Origin: Paramicrobacterium fandaimingii
GTDB taxonomy: Bacteria > Actinomycetota > Actinomycetes > Actinomycetales > Microbacteriaceae
NCBI RefSeq assembly: GCF_011751745.2
Contig: NZ_CP061170.1
Span: 2,790,001 to 2,854,000, forward strand
Direction: 5' to 3'
DNA length: 64,000 bases
The position numbers were made by a program, and so were the translations under genes. Within the stretch, counting starts at the first letter, position 1. Each line of letters begins with the position of its first letter. Positions 1 to 9,203 of this stretch are shown one piece after another. The notes under the pieces are model-generated. The model had not been told where the DNA came from. It did no database searches and saw only the letters and a list, made by a program, of their open reading frames with translations.

Positions 1-2
1 AT

Positions 3-179
3 CTCGTGAAGGACAATCCGCTGCTCGGTGCGCTGATCGGCATTGTGCTTGCCCTGCTGATCGGCTTCGTGATCGACCGCGTCGCCTCTGCTCGACGCAA
101 GCGCCGTGAGCTGCGAGGGCTCTCACCCGAGCTCGACGCCGCGCGGGAGCCCGCCCGGGTTCCCGCGGATGCGCCGTGA
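3..179 (+). CDS. C-terminal end of a membrane protein (partial)
   Basis: This is the last 58 codons of a gene that begins before the window. It carries one long hydrophobic segment (LLGALIGIVLALLIGFVI), then a strongly basic patch (RRKRRELR) and a short tail ending VPADAP. That is the pattern of a final transmembrane helix with a positively charged cytoplasmic end. The family cannot be recognised from this fragment. Its end overlaps the convergent IclR gene by 57 bp. Confidence 0.55.
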   Translation, partial: LVKDNPLLGALIGIVLALLIGFVIDRVASARRKRRELRGLSPELDAAREPARVPADAP

Positions 180-905
180 CAGCTCTCGCGCAACAGCTGC
201 GATTCGCTCGACGTGGTCTCGCGGTTCGACCCTGCCTCGCTCGACGGTAACGGCGATGGATGCCGCTGGCCAGCCGACGTGGTCTGTGACAACCACTCCG
301 ATCGAGGCAAGGCCGCGCGTGATCTCACCGTCTTCGGAGGCAAAGCCGCTGCGCTGCGTCTCGTCGAGCAGCCGCCGCAGCTCCGAATAGCGGCGCGGGC
401 CGAGCCCGGTGCGATCGACAAACGCCGCCGCGTCGGGAAAGAGAGCGCGCACCTGGTGCTTGGGCAGCTGAGCGAGCATGGCACGACCCGTTGCCGCGAG
501 ATGAGCGGGAAGACGCACACCGACATCGCTCACGAGGTGCGGCCGGCGCGGCGCGCGCTCTTCCACGATGTACAGCACGTCACGGCCGTGCAGCACGGCG
601 AGGTGTGCGTTCTCGCCGATGTCATCGACGAGCGCCGCAAGCAAGGGCCGGCCGAGCCGACTTAGCGGCTCGTGCCGTGCGTAGCCGCTCGACAACTCGA
701 ATGCCGCGACGCCGAGGCCCCAGCGACGCTCTTCAGGAAGGTGCACGACGTAACCCTGCCTCTGCATCTCGGCGAGCAGCTGGTAGACGCTGGAGCGCGG
801 CAGCCCCACACTCGACGCGATGCGGGCCGCGGCGACGGGCCCACGCTGCCTCGCAAGGTAGGTCAGAATGCGCAGCGTCTGGTCGGCTGCGGGAGCTTTG
901 CTCAT
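123..905 (-). CDS. IclR-family regulator, probable hut repressor (HutR)
   Basis: A 260-aa transcription regulator of IclR size. An N-terminal winged helix-turn-helix (about residues 8-70, including SVGLPRSSVYQLLAEMQRQGY) is followed by the IclR effector-binding domain (LARLVDDIGENAHLAVLHGRD-like region to the C terminus). The chosen start has GGAGG 7 nt upstream; an upstream in-frame start would add ten poorly supported residues. The gene diverges from hutHUI, and the shared 114-bp interval holds a perfect dyad typical of an IclR site. Control of histidine catabolism, with histidine or urocanate as effector, is inferred from position. Confidence 0.85.
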   Translation of the reverse strand: MSKAPAADQTLRILTYLARQRGPVAAARIASSVGLPRSSVYQLLAEMQRQGYVVHLPEERRWGLGVAAFELSSGYARHEPLSRLGRPLLAALVDDIGENAHLAVLHGRDVLYIVEERAPRRPHLVSDVGVRLPAHLAATGRAMLAQLPKHQVRALFPDAAAFVDRTGLGPRRYSELRRLLDETQRSGFASEDGEITRGLASIGVVVTDHVGWPAASIAVTVERGRVEPRDHVERIAAVARELSRRIRGNPGGLPRGVELG

Positions 906-948
906 GCGGCATCCTCCACTCCGTGCGCTAACCACGATACAGGGAACG

Positions 949-966
949 TGTCCGGCATACCGGACA
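949..966. promoter_or_regulatory. Probable HutR operator dyad
   Basis: TGTCCGG-CATA-CCGGACA is a perfect 7-bp inverted repeat with a 4-nt spacer. It lies in the divergent hutR/hutH interval, 44 bp from the hutR start and 53 bp from the hutH start. IclR-family proteins usually bind short dyads of this size in such intervals. Binding is inferred. Confidence 0.6.
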
Positions 967-1019
967 GTGCCGCAATGATTCCTGTTCTCGCGTGCCCCGC
1001 CGTGATGTGGAATCGAGAT

Positions 1020-2594
1020 ATGAGCACAACTCTCACCCGCGATGGCGCCGTCACGCTCGGCGCCGACCCTGACATCTCCGCCCTACTCGCTCCCGAACAG
1101 GTGGTGCGGGTCGCCCGCGACGGTGCTCGCGTCGAACTCTCGCCCGACGCCGCAGAGGCCATCGCCAGCTCACGTCGCACCATCGAGAATCTCGCGCAGA
1201 CCGGCGAGCCCCACTATGGAATCTCCACGGGCTTCGGCGCCCTGGCTACCACGTTCATCGACCCGGAACAGCGCACACAGCTGCAGCAGGGCCTCATCCG
1301 CTCGCACGCCGCGGGTTCCGGCCCCGAGGTGGAGCGCGAGGTGATTCGTGCGCTCATGCTTCTGCGGCTGAAGACCCTCGCCACCGGCCGCACCGGCGTT
1401 CGCCTCGAGACCGCGCAGGCCTACGCCAACGTTCTGAACGCCGGCATCACACCCGTTGTGCGCGAATACGGCTCACTCGGATGTTCGGGCGATCTTGCGC
1501 CGCTGTCGCACTGCGCCCTCGCCGTGATGGGCGAAGGGCGTGTGCGCGATGCCGAGGGACGGCTTCGCGACGCTGCTGACGCACTCAAAGATGCTGGGCT
1601 CGAGCCCGTCGTTCTCGCCGAGAAGGAGGGCCTCGCGCTCATCAACGGCACGGACGGCATGCTCGGGATGCTGCTGCTCGCACTTCATGACATCCGGATG
1701 CTGCTGCGCACCGCAGACATCGCGGCGGCGCTCAGCGTCGAGTCGCTGCTGGGCACGGATCGCGTGTTCGCCGACGACCTGCAGCGGCTGCGCCCTCAGG
1801 AGGGGCAGGGGCGCTCTGCCGCAAATCTGCGCGCGCTGCTGGGCGGCTCACCCATCGTCGCCTCGCACCGCGGCCCAGACGACCCCAGTGTGCAAGACGC
1901 GTACTCGCTGCGCTGCGCGCCGCAGGTGCACGGCGCCGCCCGAGACACCGCCACCCACGCAGCATCCGTCGCCGAGGCCGAGCTCGCGAGCGCCGTCGAC
2001 AACCCTGTGGTGACGCTCGACGGCCGCGTCGAGTCAAATGGAAACTTCCACGGCGCCCCCGTCGGCTACGTTCTCGACTTTCTCGCGATCGCCGCCGCCG
2101 ATGTCGCCTCGATGTCGGAGCGTCGCACCGACCGCCACCTCGACCCGAGCCGCAGCAGAGGGCTCCCGGCCTTTCTCGCGCACGATGCCGGCGTCGACTC
2201 CGGGCTCATGATCGCGCAGTACACCGCAGCGGGCATTGTGAGCGAACTGAAGCGACTCGCTGTTCCGGCATCCGTCGATTCGATTCCCTCGTCGGCGATG
2301 CAGGAAGACCACGTGTCGATGGGCTGGGCCGCCGCGCGAAAGCTGCGGCGCGCAGTCGACGGCCTCACCAGGGTGCTCGCCATCGAGGTGATGACCGGAT
2401 GCCGCTCGCTCGACCTTCGCACGCCGCTGCAGCCGGGTGCCGCGACGGGCGCCGTTCTCGCGTGCGTGCGCGAGCACGCCTCCGGGCCGGGGCCCGACCG
2501 CGTGGTTTCAGACGAGATCGAGGCAGTTGTCGAACTGGTGCGCACGGGCCGCATTGTCGCCGCAGCCGAGAACGAGACAGGAGAACTGCAATGA
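1020..2594 (+). CDS. hutH: Histidine ammonia-lyase
   Basis: HutH deaminates L-histidine to urocanate, the first step of histidine degradation, in the cytosol. The 524-aa product matches the family length. It shows the N-terminal YGISTGFG motif and the region that forms the electrophilic MIO cofactor, here [14 protein letters not shown] with Cys155-Ser156-Gly157 instead of the more common Ala-Ser-Gly. A Cys-Ser-Gly triad is, to my knowledge, normal for actinobacterial HutH. The later [15 protein letters not shown] segment is also family-typical. Start chosen at MSTTLT because homology begins there. The stop overlaps the hutU start by 4 bp (ATGA), so translation is probably coupled. Confidence 0.96.
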   Translation: MSTTLTRDGAVTLGADPDISALLAPEQVVRVARDGARVELSPDAAEAIASSRRTIENLAQTGEPHYGISTGFGALATTFIDPEQRTQLQQGLIRSHAAGSGPEVEREVIRALMLLRLKTLATGRTGVRLETAQAYANVLNAGITPVVREYGSLGCSGDLAPLSHCALAVMGEGRVRDAEGRLRDAADALKDAGLEPVVLAEKEGLALINGTDGMLGMLLLALHDIRMLLRTADIAAALSVESLLGTDRVFADDLQRLRPQEGQGRSAANLRALLGGSPIVASHRGPDDPSVQDAYSLRCAPQVHGAARDTATHAASVAEAELASAVDNPVVTLDGRVESNGNFHGAPVGYVLDFLAIAAADVASMSERRTDRHLDPSRSRGLPAFLAHDAGVDSGLMIAQYTAAGIVSELKRLAVPASVDSIPSSAMQEDHVSMGWAAARKLRRAVDGLTRVLAIEVMTGCRSLDLRTPLQPGAATGAVLACVREHASGPGPDRVVSDEIEAVVELVRTGRIVAAAENETGELQ

Positions 2595-4324
2595 CGCACG
2601 ACACGGCAGACAGCGCGCAGCACACCCAGCACGCACAGCACGCACAGCACGCTCCACGCGTGGTTCGTGCGGCGCGGGGCACGACGCTCACCGCCAAGAG
2701 CTGGCAGACCGAGGCGCCGCTTCGAATGCTCATGAACAACCTCGACCCCGACGTCGCCGAGCGGCCAGACGACCTCGTCGTCTACGGCGGCACCGGGCGG
2801 GCGGCGCGCAGCTGGGAGGCGTTCGACGCCATCTGCCGCACGCTCGAAGATCTCGAGGCGGACGAGACTCTTCTCGTGCAGTCGGGCAAGCCCGTCGGCG
2901 TGTTTCGCACGCACGAGTGGGCGCCGCGCGTGCTCATCGCCAACTCGAACCTCGTTCCCGACTGGGCGACGTGGCCCGAGTTTCGTCGACTCGAGGCTGA
3001 GGGTCTCACCATGTACGGGCAGATGACGGCTGGCAGCTGGATCTACATTGGCACCCAGGGCATTCTGCAGGGAACGTACGAGACGTTCGCCGCGGTGGCG
3101 AAATCGCTGCAGGTGCGCGGTCGCGGCGACGGAACGCTTGCCGGAACGCTCACCCTCACGGCGGGTTGCGGCGGCATGGGCGGCGCGCAGCCTCTCGCCG
3201 TCACCATGAACGACGGCGTCTGCCTCATCGTCGACGTCGATGGCGACCGTTTGGCCCGCAGGCAGGCTCACGGGTACCTCGACGAAATCGCCGACAATCT
3301 GGATGCCGCGCTTGAGCGCACTCGTCAGGCGAAGCGCGACAGCGAGGCCGTCTCTGTGGGCGTCGTCGGCAACGCGGCATCCGTCTTCACCGAGATTCTT
3401 GCCCGCGGCATCGACGTTGATGTCGTCACAGACCAGACGAGCGCACACGACCCCCTCAACTATCTGCCCGAGGGCGTCGACCTCGCGCAGTGGCATGAGC
3501 TGGCGGCATCCGATCCCGACGATTTCACCGTGCGGGCACGGGCGTCGATGGCGAAGCACTGCGACGCGATGGTGGGGTTTCAGGATGCTGGCGCCGAAGT
3601 GTTCGACTACGGCAACTCGCTGCGAGCCGAAGCCCGCGAAGGAGGCTGTGAGCGTGCCTTCGAGTACCCGGGTTTCGTTCCCGCGTACATTCGTCCGCTG
3701 TTCTGCGAAGGCAAGGGGCCGTTTCGGTGGGCGGCGCTCTCGGGCGACCCTGCAGACATCGCCGCAACTGACCGCGCGATTCTCGAGCTGTTCCCCGACG
3801 ACGAGAACCTGCGCCGGTGGATCGAGCGTGCGAGCGACAAAGTGCACTTCGAAGGGCTGCCGGCGCGCATCTGCTGGCTCGGCTACGGCGAGCGCCACCG
3901 CGCCGGGTTGAAGTTCAACGAGATGGTTGCCTCGGGCGAACTTTCGGCGCCTGTGGCGATCGGGAGAGATCACCTCGATTCGGGCTCCGTCGCCTCGCCG
4001 TACCGCGAGACCGAAGCGATGGCAGACGGCTCAGACGCAATCGCCGACTGGCCGCTTCTGAACGCCCTGCTCAACACAGCATCGGGAGCCACGTGGGTGT
4101 CACTTCACCACGGCGGCGGGGTGGGAATCGGCCGGTCGATTCATGCCGGCCAGGTGATCGTCGCCGACGGAACGGATCTTGCCGCGCAGAAGATCGAGCG
4201 CGTGCTCACGAACGACCCGGGCACCGGAGTGATGCGGCACGTCGATGCCGGCTACGAGCGCGCCGCCGACGTTGCCCGTGAGCGCGGCGTGCGCATTCCC
4301 CTCATCTCGGTGCACGAGGAGTAG
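2591..4324 (+). CDS. hutU: Urocanate hydratase (urocanase)
   Basis: HutU hydrates urocanate to 4-imidazolone-5-propionate using tightly bound NAD+. The 577-aa product carries the family landmarks: [11 protein letters not shown] (dinucleotide binding), [13 protein letters not shown], the catalytic-cysteine region [12 protein letters not shown], and [17 protein letters not shown]. It is about 20 residues longer than typical urocanases because of a His/Gln/Ala-rich N-terminal tail encoded by a short tandem repeat. It overlaps hutH by 4 bp and is followed after 2 nt by hutI, so hutHUI is one operon. Confidence 0.97.
   Translation: MTHDTADSAQHTQHAQHAQHAPRVVRAARGTTLTAKSWQTEAPLRMLMNNLDPDVAERPDDLVVYGGTGRAARSWEAFDAICRTLEDLEADETLLVQSGKPVGVFRTHEWAPRVLIANSNLVPDWATWPEFRRLEAEGLTMYGQMTAGSWIYIGTQGILQGTYETFAAVAKSLQVRGRGDGTLAGTLTLTAGCGGMGGAQPLAVTMNDGVCLIVDVDGDRLARRQAHGYLDEIADNLDAALERTRQAKRDSEAVSVGVVGNAASVFTEILARGIDVDVVTDQTSAHDPLNYLPEGVDLAQWHELAASDPDDFTVRARASMAKHCDAMVGFQDAGAEVFDYGNSLRAEAREGGCERAFEYPGFVPAYIRPLFCEGKGPFRWAALSGDPADIAATDRAILELFPDDENLRRWIERASDKVHFEGLPARICWLGYGERHRAGLKFNEMVASGELSAPVAIGRDHLDSGSVASPYRETEAMADGSDAIADWPLLNALLNTASGATWVSLHHGGGVGIGRSIHAGQVIVADGTDLAAQKIERVLTNDPGTGVMRHVDAGYERAADVARERGVRIPLISVHEE
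2618..2653 (+). repeat. 9-bp in-frame tandem repeat encoding a Gln-His-Ala tail
   Basis: Four tandem copies of the 9-bp unit CAGCACRCN encode [12 protein letters not shown] at residues 10-21 of HutU, ahead of the conserved urocanase domain. The unit length keeps the frame, so copy number could vary between strains without breaking the enzyme. Confidence 0.8.
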
Positions 4325-4326
4325 TC

Positions 4327-5559
4327 ATGCGTACGCTCATCACCAACATCGGCGAACTGGTCACCAACAACCAGTCGGCCACGAACACCCAGCAGATTCA
4401 GGATGCCGCCGGCCAGCGCGCCGCAGACTCTGCGCTCGGCATCATCCACGACGCCACTGTGCTGCTGGATGGCGACCGCATCGCGTGGGTCGGACCCGCG
4501 GCTTCCGCTCCGCACTCTGACGACGTCGACGAAGTCGTGGATGCTGCAGGGCAGGCGGTCATCCCGGGATTCGTCGACAGCCACACCCACCTTGTCTTCG
4601 GCGGCGACCGTTCAGCGGAGTTCGCCGCGCGCATGAGTGGGCAGCCGTACTCGGCGGGCGGCATCCAGTCGACTGTCGAGGCGACGCGCGCGGCAAGTGA
4701 TGACGAACTGCGCGCGCGGCTCGCGGGCTTCGTCGCCGAACTGCACGCGCAAGGCACAACGACGTTCGAGGTGAAGACCGGCTACGGGCTCAGCGTGGCC
4801 GACGAGGAGCGGCTCGCGCGCCTCGCCAGGGAACTCACCGATGAGGTGACGTTCTTGGGTGCTCACGTCGTTCCGCCCGAGTTCGACAACGGAATGGGCA
4901 GTGACGGCGACCCTGATGACTATGTCACCCTAGTCTGCGGTGCCATGCTCGACGCCTGCGCACCGTATGCGCGCTGGATCGACGCCTTCTGCGAGCGCGG
5001 CGCGTTCTCTGCTGAGCAGTCGCGCCGTGTTCTCGAGGCCGGCGCCGAACGCGGGCTCGGCGTGCGCGTACACGGCAACCAGCTCGGCCCGGGCGACGGC
5101 GTGCAGCTCGCTGTCGAACTCGGCGCCGCGAGCGTCGACCACTGCACGTATCTCAGTGACGAAGACGTCGCCGCTCTAGCGGCATCCGACACCGTCTGCA
5201 CGCTGCTGCCCGGCGTCGAGTTCTCGACGAAGCAGCCGTACCCCGAGGCGCGCAGGCTGTTGGATGCCGGTGCAGTTCTCGCGCTCGCGAGTGACTGTAA
5301 CCCGGGGTCGAGCTTCACATCGAGCATGGCGTTCTGCATCGCTGTCGCCGTGCGCGACATGGGGTTCACGCCGGCCGAGGCGCTGTGGGCGTCAACGGCC
5401 GGAGGCGCACGGGCTCTCAGGCGTGACGATGTGGGGCGCATTGCTCCCGGCGCCCGCGGCGACCTCGTGCTGCTGAACGCTCCCAGCTACGTGCACCTTG
5501 CCTACCGCCCGGGTGTCCCCCTCGTTGAGCAGACCTGGGTGGCTGGCAGCACCCTCTGA
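4327..5559 (+). CDS. hutI: Imidazolonepropionase
   Basis: HutI opens the imidazolone ring to give N-formimidoyl-L-glutamate. The 410-aa amidohydrolase-fold protein has the first metal-binding pair in [10 protein letters not shown], the substrate-binding KTGYGLS, HVVPPEF, the metal histidine in [12 protein letters not shown], and the C-terminal aspartate in SDCNPGSS. The start lies 2 nt after the hutU stop. It is the last gene of the hutHUI operon and is followed by the long inverted repeat at 5588-5633. Confidence 0.96.
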   Translation: MRTLITNIGELVTNNQSATNTQQIQDAAGQRAADSALGIIHDATVLLDGDRIAWVGPAASAPHSDDVDEVVDAAGQAVIPGFVDSHTHLVFGGDRSAEFAARMSGQPYSAGGIQSTVEATRAASDDELRARLAGFVAELHAQGTTTFEVKTGYGLSVADEERLARLARELTDEVTFLGAHVVPPEFDNGMGSDGDPDDYVTLVCGAMLDACAPYARWIDAFCERGAFSAEQSRRVLEAGAERGLGVRVHGNQLGPGDGVQLAVELGAASVDHCTYLSDEDVAALAASDTVCTLLPGVEFSTKQPYPEARRLLDAGAVLALASDCNPGSSFTSSMAFCIAVAVRDMGFTPAEALWASTAGGARALRRDDVGRIAPGARGDLVLLNAPSYVHLAYRPGVPLVEQTWVAGSTL

Positions 5560-5580
5560 CCTGCCGGGACCTGCCCAGAA

Positions 5581-5640
5581 GTTCATGTGTCAAAGTTGGC
5601 GGCCAGACCGCCTCTGAGATGCAAACTTTGACATCTGAAC
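5581..5640. repeat. Compound inverted repeat between hutI and the DUF559 gene
   Basis: TGTCAAAGTT (5588-5597) pairs perfectly with AACTTTGACA (5624-5633). Nested inside, GGCGG (5598-5602) pairs with CCGCC (5608-5612) around a 5-nt loop. Either strand could fold into a long hairpin, so it can serve as a bidirectional terminator between the convergent hutI and DUF559 genes. No clear T tract is seen. Related sequence recurs at 6694-6715 on the other side of the DUF559 gene, so this is more than a plain terminator. Confidence 0.75.
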
Positions 5641-5678
5641 GCCCAGGCACCAGCTTGCACTGCCAGCCCAGAGACCCT

Positions 5679-6638
5679 TCAGCCCGGCCAACCCTGCCAA
5701 CCCCGTGCGCAGAGAGCACCACGAACGCGTCGAATGAGTTCGCCCGGCTCGATGAAGAGCTCAGATGACACCTGCACGACGATCCACCCGTCGGCGCGCA
5801 GACTTTCAATGCGTTCGATGTCGCGGGAGTACTGCACACCGTGAACGCGACCCTGATATTCGACGGCCACCTTGTATTCGGGATAGGCCATGTCGATGCA
5901 CGCAAGGTGGCACCCGTTCTCATCGTAGAAATCATTATTGAGCACTGGCTCGGGCAGCCCGTTCGTGACCAGAAGATGGCGCGTCAGCGACTCACGAGGC
6001 GACCATGAATCGCAGCGCACGAAATGAAGCGCCTCGCGCAGCTTTACAGCGCCCACCCTGCGGCAGCTGTTCACAGCATCCGCAAGCTGCGACGGCGTCG
6101 CCAACGGCGCTCGCCCCGCATTCGGACGGCCGTAACCCTCACGCCACGCCCGGCAGAAGTAGTCCCCGACGGCGACGAGCCACGGCACATCGAGACTTTC
6201 GCCGAGCATTGCCCACGTCGCAGCAGGGTCTGAAACACGCATCCCTGACACCATGACGACAGGTACCGCCTGCGAAGCGCTGTGTCCGATGACGCCGCGA
6301 GTTCGCGGCGCTCGAGCCGGGCGCACCGTCGACACGTGGACTCGGGGGTCCGTTGCGAACGGCAACGGCGCGTTGTGAACAGCAGCAGCCGTGCTGTGAC
6401 TGAGAAAGTCCACGTCACGCATACGCGGCGCATAAGCGTGTGCGTGACGACGCATTATCTCCTCGGGGCCCGGCTCGTCGTCATCTGCGACGGCACCCAC
6501 AAGCATCCTCACTCCGTAAAAGGGAGTCTCGAGGTCTGCTGCGCGGAGCCTGCCCTGTTTAACACCTCGACCCGCTGCCGCCGCGACCGAGAAGTGAGTG
6601 CCAAGCGCCGTGGGAAGCGGTGTGAGCGAGCGAGTCAT
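5679..6638 (-). CDS. DUF559-type protein with Vsr/PD-(D/E)XK-like C-terminal domain
   Basis: A 319-aa protein. The C-terminal ~110 residues resemble the DUF559/Vsr-like endonuclease fold: a conserved aspartate in the CIDMAYPEYKVAVEYQG stretch, the E-x-Q motif in VEYQGRVHG, then YSRDIERIESLRADGW and a final helix. The N-terminal two thirds resemble the long actinobacterial DUF559 proteins of unknown role, with an AbiEi-like helical start. No cellular role is established for these proteins; nuclease activity is inferred from the fold. The gene stands alone between hutI and hutG and is flanked on both sides by copies of one repeat motif. It contains the GGATGC/GCATCC hexamer at native density, so it does not look newly acquired. 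Confidence 0.75.
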   Translation of the reverse strand: MTRSLTPLPTALGTHFSVAAAAGRGVKQGRLRAADLETPFYGVRMLVGAVADDDEPGPEEIMRRHAHAYAPRMRDVDFLSHSTAAAVHNAPLPFATDPRVHVSTVRPARAPRTRGVIGHSASQAVPVVMVSGMRVSDPAATWAMLGESLDVPWLVAVGDYFCRAWREGYGRPNAGRAPLATPSQLADAVNSCRRVGAVKLREALHFVRCDSWSPRESLTRHLLVTNGLPEPVLNNDFYDENGCHLACIDMAYPEYKVAVEYQGRVHGVQYSRDIERIESLRADGWIVVQVSSELFIEPGELIRRVRGALCARGWQGWPG

Positions 6639-6693
6639 GACCGATACTTTGCCAAAAGCGGTGCCGGGCCGCAGGTGTTCTCCACAGGGCCCA

Positions 6694-6715
6694 GTTCAGA
6701 TGTCAAAGCTGGTGG
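6694..6715. repeat. Repeat copy upstream of the DUF559 gene
   Basis: GTTCAGATGTCAAAG (6694-6708) is an exact 15-nt inverted copy of 5626-5640. The 22-nt block 6694-6715 is also a direct copy of 5581-5602 with 18 of 22 positions matching. The copy lies 56 bp upstream of the DUF559 start codon, so the gene is bracketed by this motif. Confidence 0.75.
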
Positions 6716-6801
6716 ATATGCGCTCGGATTCCTGCCGATTTCGCCACATGAATGTGCGGCTCGGCTGGAGTGCCCAGAGATTGGAGTGCTCAGGGCCGGG
6801 C

Positions 6802-7710
6802 TCAGCGCAGGGCGAGGCCCGCGGCGGCCTCCAGCACGCAGAGGGCCGCCAGGCGAACCGTTCTGCCGTCAGCGGCATCCATAGTTGCGTCGATCTCGGT
6901 GATGTCGAGTGAACGCACGAGAGGATGCTGCGCCACGACGCGCGCCGCATGACGGAGCTCATGCGCGGCGATGCCTCCTGGGGTCGACGCCGGGCACGCG
7001 GGTGCGACCGAGCGATCGCACACGTCGACGTCGAGATCCACGTGGATGGGGCCCCCGGCGCTGCCCGCGACCTCGAGCGCTTGAGCCATGACGTCGTCGA
7101 TCGGGCGACGCCCCAACTCATCACGTGTGATGACCGTGATGCCCACGTCACGAGCACGTTCGGCATAGAAGCGTGAATTGGCGAAGTCCTGAATGCCGAT
7201 CTGCACAACGCGTCTGCCGTCGAGACCTGCCTCGATGAGCCTGCGCACGGGTGACCCGTTCGAGCGGCCGTCGCGCAGGTCGTAGTGGGCGTCGAGCGTG
7301 ATGAGGCCTGCTGCGGGCAGGTCGCTCCCCCACGTGCCGAGAGCTGCGGGGACGGTCGCTGCATTATCACCGCCGAGGGCAACGACGAGGCGACTGCGGG
7401 ATGCGATGTCGGCGACGCGTTGCGTTGCTGCCTCCTCGTCGCCGTCTGGGTCGCGAATGTCACCGGCATCCGCGAGAGTCAGCACGTCGAGGTCGGCCTC
7501 AGGATCGTGCGCGAACGGGCTATAGCGTCGGAGGGCCTCGCGCACGGCTGCGGGTGTCGCGTCAGCGTGTGTCGGCGACAGCGACGTGCGCGCCGTGGGA
7601 ATGCCGATGAGCGCGAGATCGAGATCGCCGTTGATGCTCTCAGAGCTCGGCCAGTCGCCGGCTCTCGGCCAGAGGTCGTCGTGGGAAAGTGACGCGATGT
7701 TGCCAGCCAT
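6802..7710 (-). CDS. hutG: Formimidoylglutamase, arginase superfamily
   Basis: Predicted to hydrolyse N-formimidoylglutamate to glutamate and formamide, the last hut step. The 302-aa product has ureohydrolase metal motifs DAHYDLRDG and DLDVDVCDRSVAPACPAS. The first ligand motif is GGDNA with Asn116 where arginases and agmatinases have His. An Asn at this position is known in some formiminoglutamases (Trypanosoma cruzi), which supports HutG over agmatinase. The gene is transcribed toward hutI, separated from it by the DUF559 gene, and so has its own promoter. Together with hutHUI it completes the route from histidine to glutamate. Confidence 0.85.
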   Translation of the reverse strand: MAGNIASLSHDDLWPRAGDWPSSESINGDLDLALIGIPTARTSLSPTHADATPAAVREALRRYSPFAHDPEADLDVLTLADAGDIRDPDGDEEAATQRVADIASRSRLVVALGGDNAATVPAALGTWGSDLPAAGLITLDAHYDLRDGRSNGSPVRRLIEAGLDGRRVVQIGIQDFANSRFYAERARDVGITVITRDELGRRPIDDVMAQALEVAGSAGGPIHVDLDVDVCDRSVAPACPASTPGGIAAHELRHAARVVAQHPLVRSLDITEIDATMDAADGRTVRLAALCVLEAAAGLALR

Positions 7711-7816
7711 GCATCGACGCTAACACCGCGGCACCGCCACCGGGCCGTGGGCGAGGCCACGAGCACTAAGATCGGTTCATGGCACCCATTGAGCGAACGG
7801 CACACGGGCAGGTGCA

Positions 7817-9202
7817 GTGAACCTCCCGAACGATGCCACAGGGCCGATCGGCGTCTCGCGTGCGCGACTGCCGCGCGCCACGCTGTGGCGCTATGGCATC
7901 GGCTCGCTCGGCACCGGCGGCTTCGCCACGCTCCCCGGCCTCGTTCTCGTCTACTACCTCACAGACACCCTCGGTGTGACGGCGCTCGTCGCCGGTCTGA
8001 TTCTCACCGTCTCGAAGATCTGGGACGTCGTGATCGACCCCGTCATCGGCGGGCGCAGCGACTTCAGCCTCGCGCGCAGCGGGTCACGTCGCCGATTCAT
8101 GGTGCTGGGCGGCATCTTCCTCCCCATTTTCTTCGTCGTGACGTTCGCCGTTACACCGGGGCTCCCGCCCGCAGTGTCTGCCATCTGGGTGACGCTCGCG
8201 TTCATTCTGTGCGCCACCGCCTTCAGTCTGTTCCAGGTGCCTTACATCGCTCTGCCGGCCGAGCTCACCAGGAGTTACGACGAGCGCACGCGCCTGCTCA
8301 CGTGGCGCGTCGTTGTGCTGACCGTCGCGATTCTGCTGTTCGGCGCGGGCGGCCCGCTGCTGCGCGACCTCTTTCCGAACGACCCATACATGGGCTATCT
8401 CGTCATGGCCCTCGTCGCGGCGGTAATTCTCGGTGCGGGGATGCTGACATCATCGGGTGTGGCGCCGCAGAATGTGCCGGAACCGGAGTCCCGGCCGACG
8501 GCGTCACTCGTGCAGAACTACCGTGGCGGCATCCGAGCCCTCATTCGCAGCCAGCCCTTCCGCGCGCTTCTCGCCACCTACATGCTGCAGGGCCTCGCCA
8601 CCGGCATGATGCTCGCCGGCGCGCAGTATGTTGCCACCTGGGTGCTGCGTTCCGAAACCGCCGTGACCCTGCTGTTCGTCGCGCTCATTGCCCCTGCCCT
8701 TCTGCTCACGCCGGCCTGGGGCGGCATCGCCAAGCGCATCGGCAAAGAGCGCAGCTACTGGTTCGCGAGCATCATTTTTCTCATCGCGTCGGCATCCCTG
8801 GTCATGCTGATGTGGTCGCCGGGGTGGTGGGTGTTCGTTCCCGTCGCTGTTGCGGGTGCAGCATACGCGGGAATGCAGACTCTGCCCATGGCCATGCTCC
8901 CCGACGTGATTTCGCACGACGCCGCGCGACACGGTGAGGGCCGCGCCGGCATCTTCGGCGGACTCTGGACGGCAGGCGAGACCGCAGGAATGGCCTTCGG
9001 CGCAACGGCGCTCACCGTGATGCTCGCCATCACCGGATACCAGGAGTCCATTGGCGTCGCCGTGGAGACCCAATCGGATGCTGCCGTGAACGGCATCGTG
9101 CTGAGCTTCAGCATCGTTCCCGCTGCAGCCATGCTGCTGAGCCTCGTCGCCCTGAGCCGCTACCGGCTGCGTCGCGCCGACATCGAGCCAGAGGGAGCGT
9201 GA
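7817..9202 (+). CDS. GPH/MFS-type cation symporter
   Basis: A 461-aa membrane protein with about 12 hydrophobic segments. The N-terminal half has the pattern of glycoside-pentoside-hexuronide symporters (MelB type): YLTDTLGV, then WDVVIDPVIGGRSD, the site of the cation-binding Asp residues, then RSGSRRRFM. Substrate cannot be read from sequence. It starts with GTG behind a GGCAGG ribosome site. The stop is 1 nt before the PLP-enzyme gene, so the two are co-translated and the carrier may import that enzyme's substrate or export its product. Upstream it diverges from hutG. Confidence 0.8.
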   Translation: MNLPNDATGPIGVSRARLPRATLWRYGIGSLGTGGFATLPGLVLVYYLTDTLGVTALVAGLILTVSKIWDVVIDPVIGGRSDFSLARSGSRRRFMVLGGIFLPIFFVVTFAVTPGLPPAVSAIWVTLAFILCATAFSLFQVPYIALPAELTRSYDERTRLLTWRVVVLTVAILLFGAGGPLLRDLFPNDPYMGYLVMALVAAVILGAGMLTSSGVAPQNVPEPESRPTASLVQNYRGGIRALIRSQPFRALLATYMLQGLATGMMLAGAQYVATWVLRSETAVTLLFVALIAPALLLTPAWGGIAKRIGKERSYWFASIIFLIASASLVMLMWSPGWWVFVPVAVAGAAYAGMQTLPMAMLPDVISHDAARHGEGRAGIFGGLWTAGETAGMAFGATALTVMLAITGYQESIGVAVETQSDAAVNGIVLSFSIVPAAAMLLSLVALSRYRLRRADIEPEGA

Positions 9203-9203
9203 C

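Noticed and set aside
2066-3973. Long open frame on the minus strand across hutH and hutU (about 635 codons)
   Set aside because: It is antisense to two certain genes, has no family motif and shows composition typical of a shadow frame in GC-rich coding DNA.
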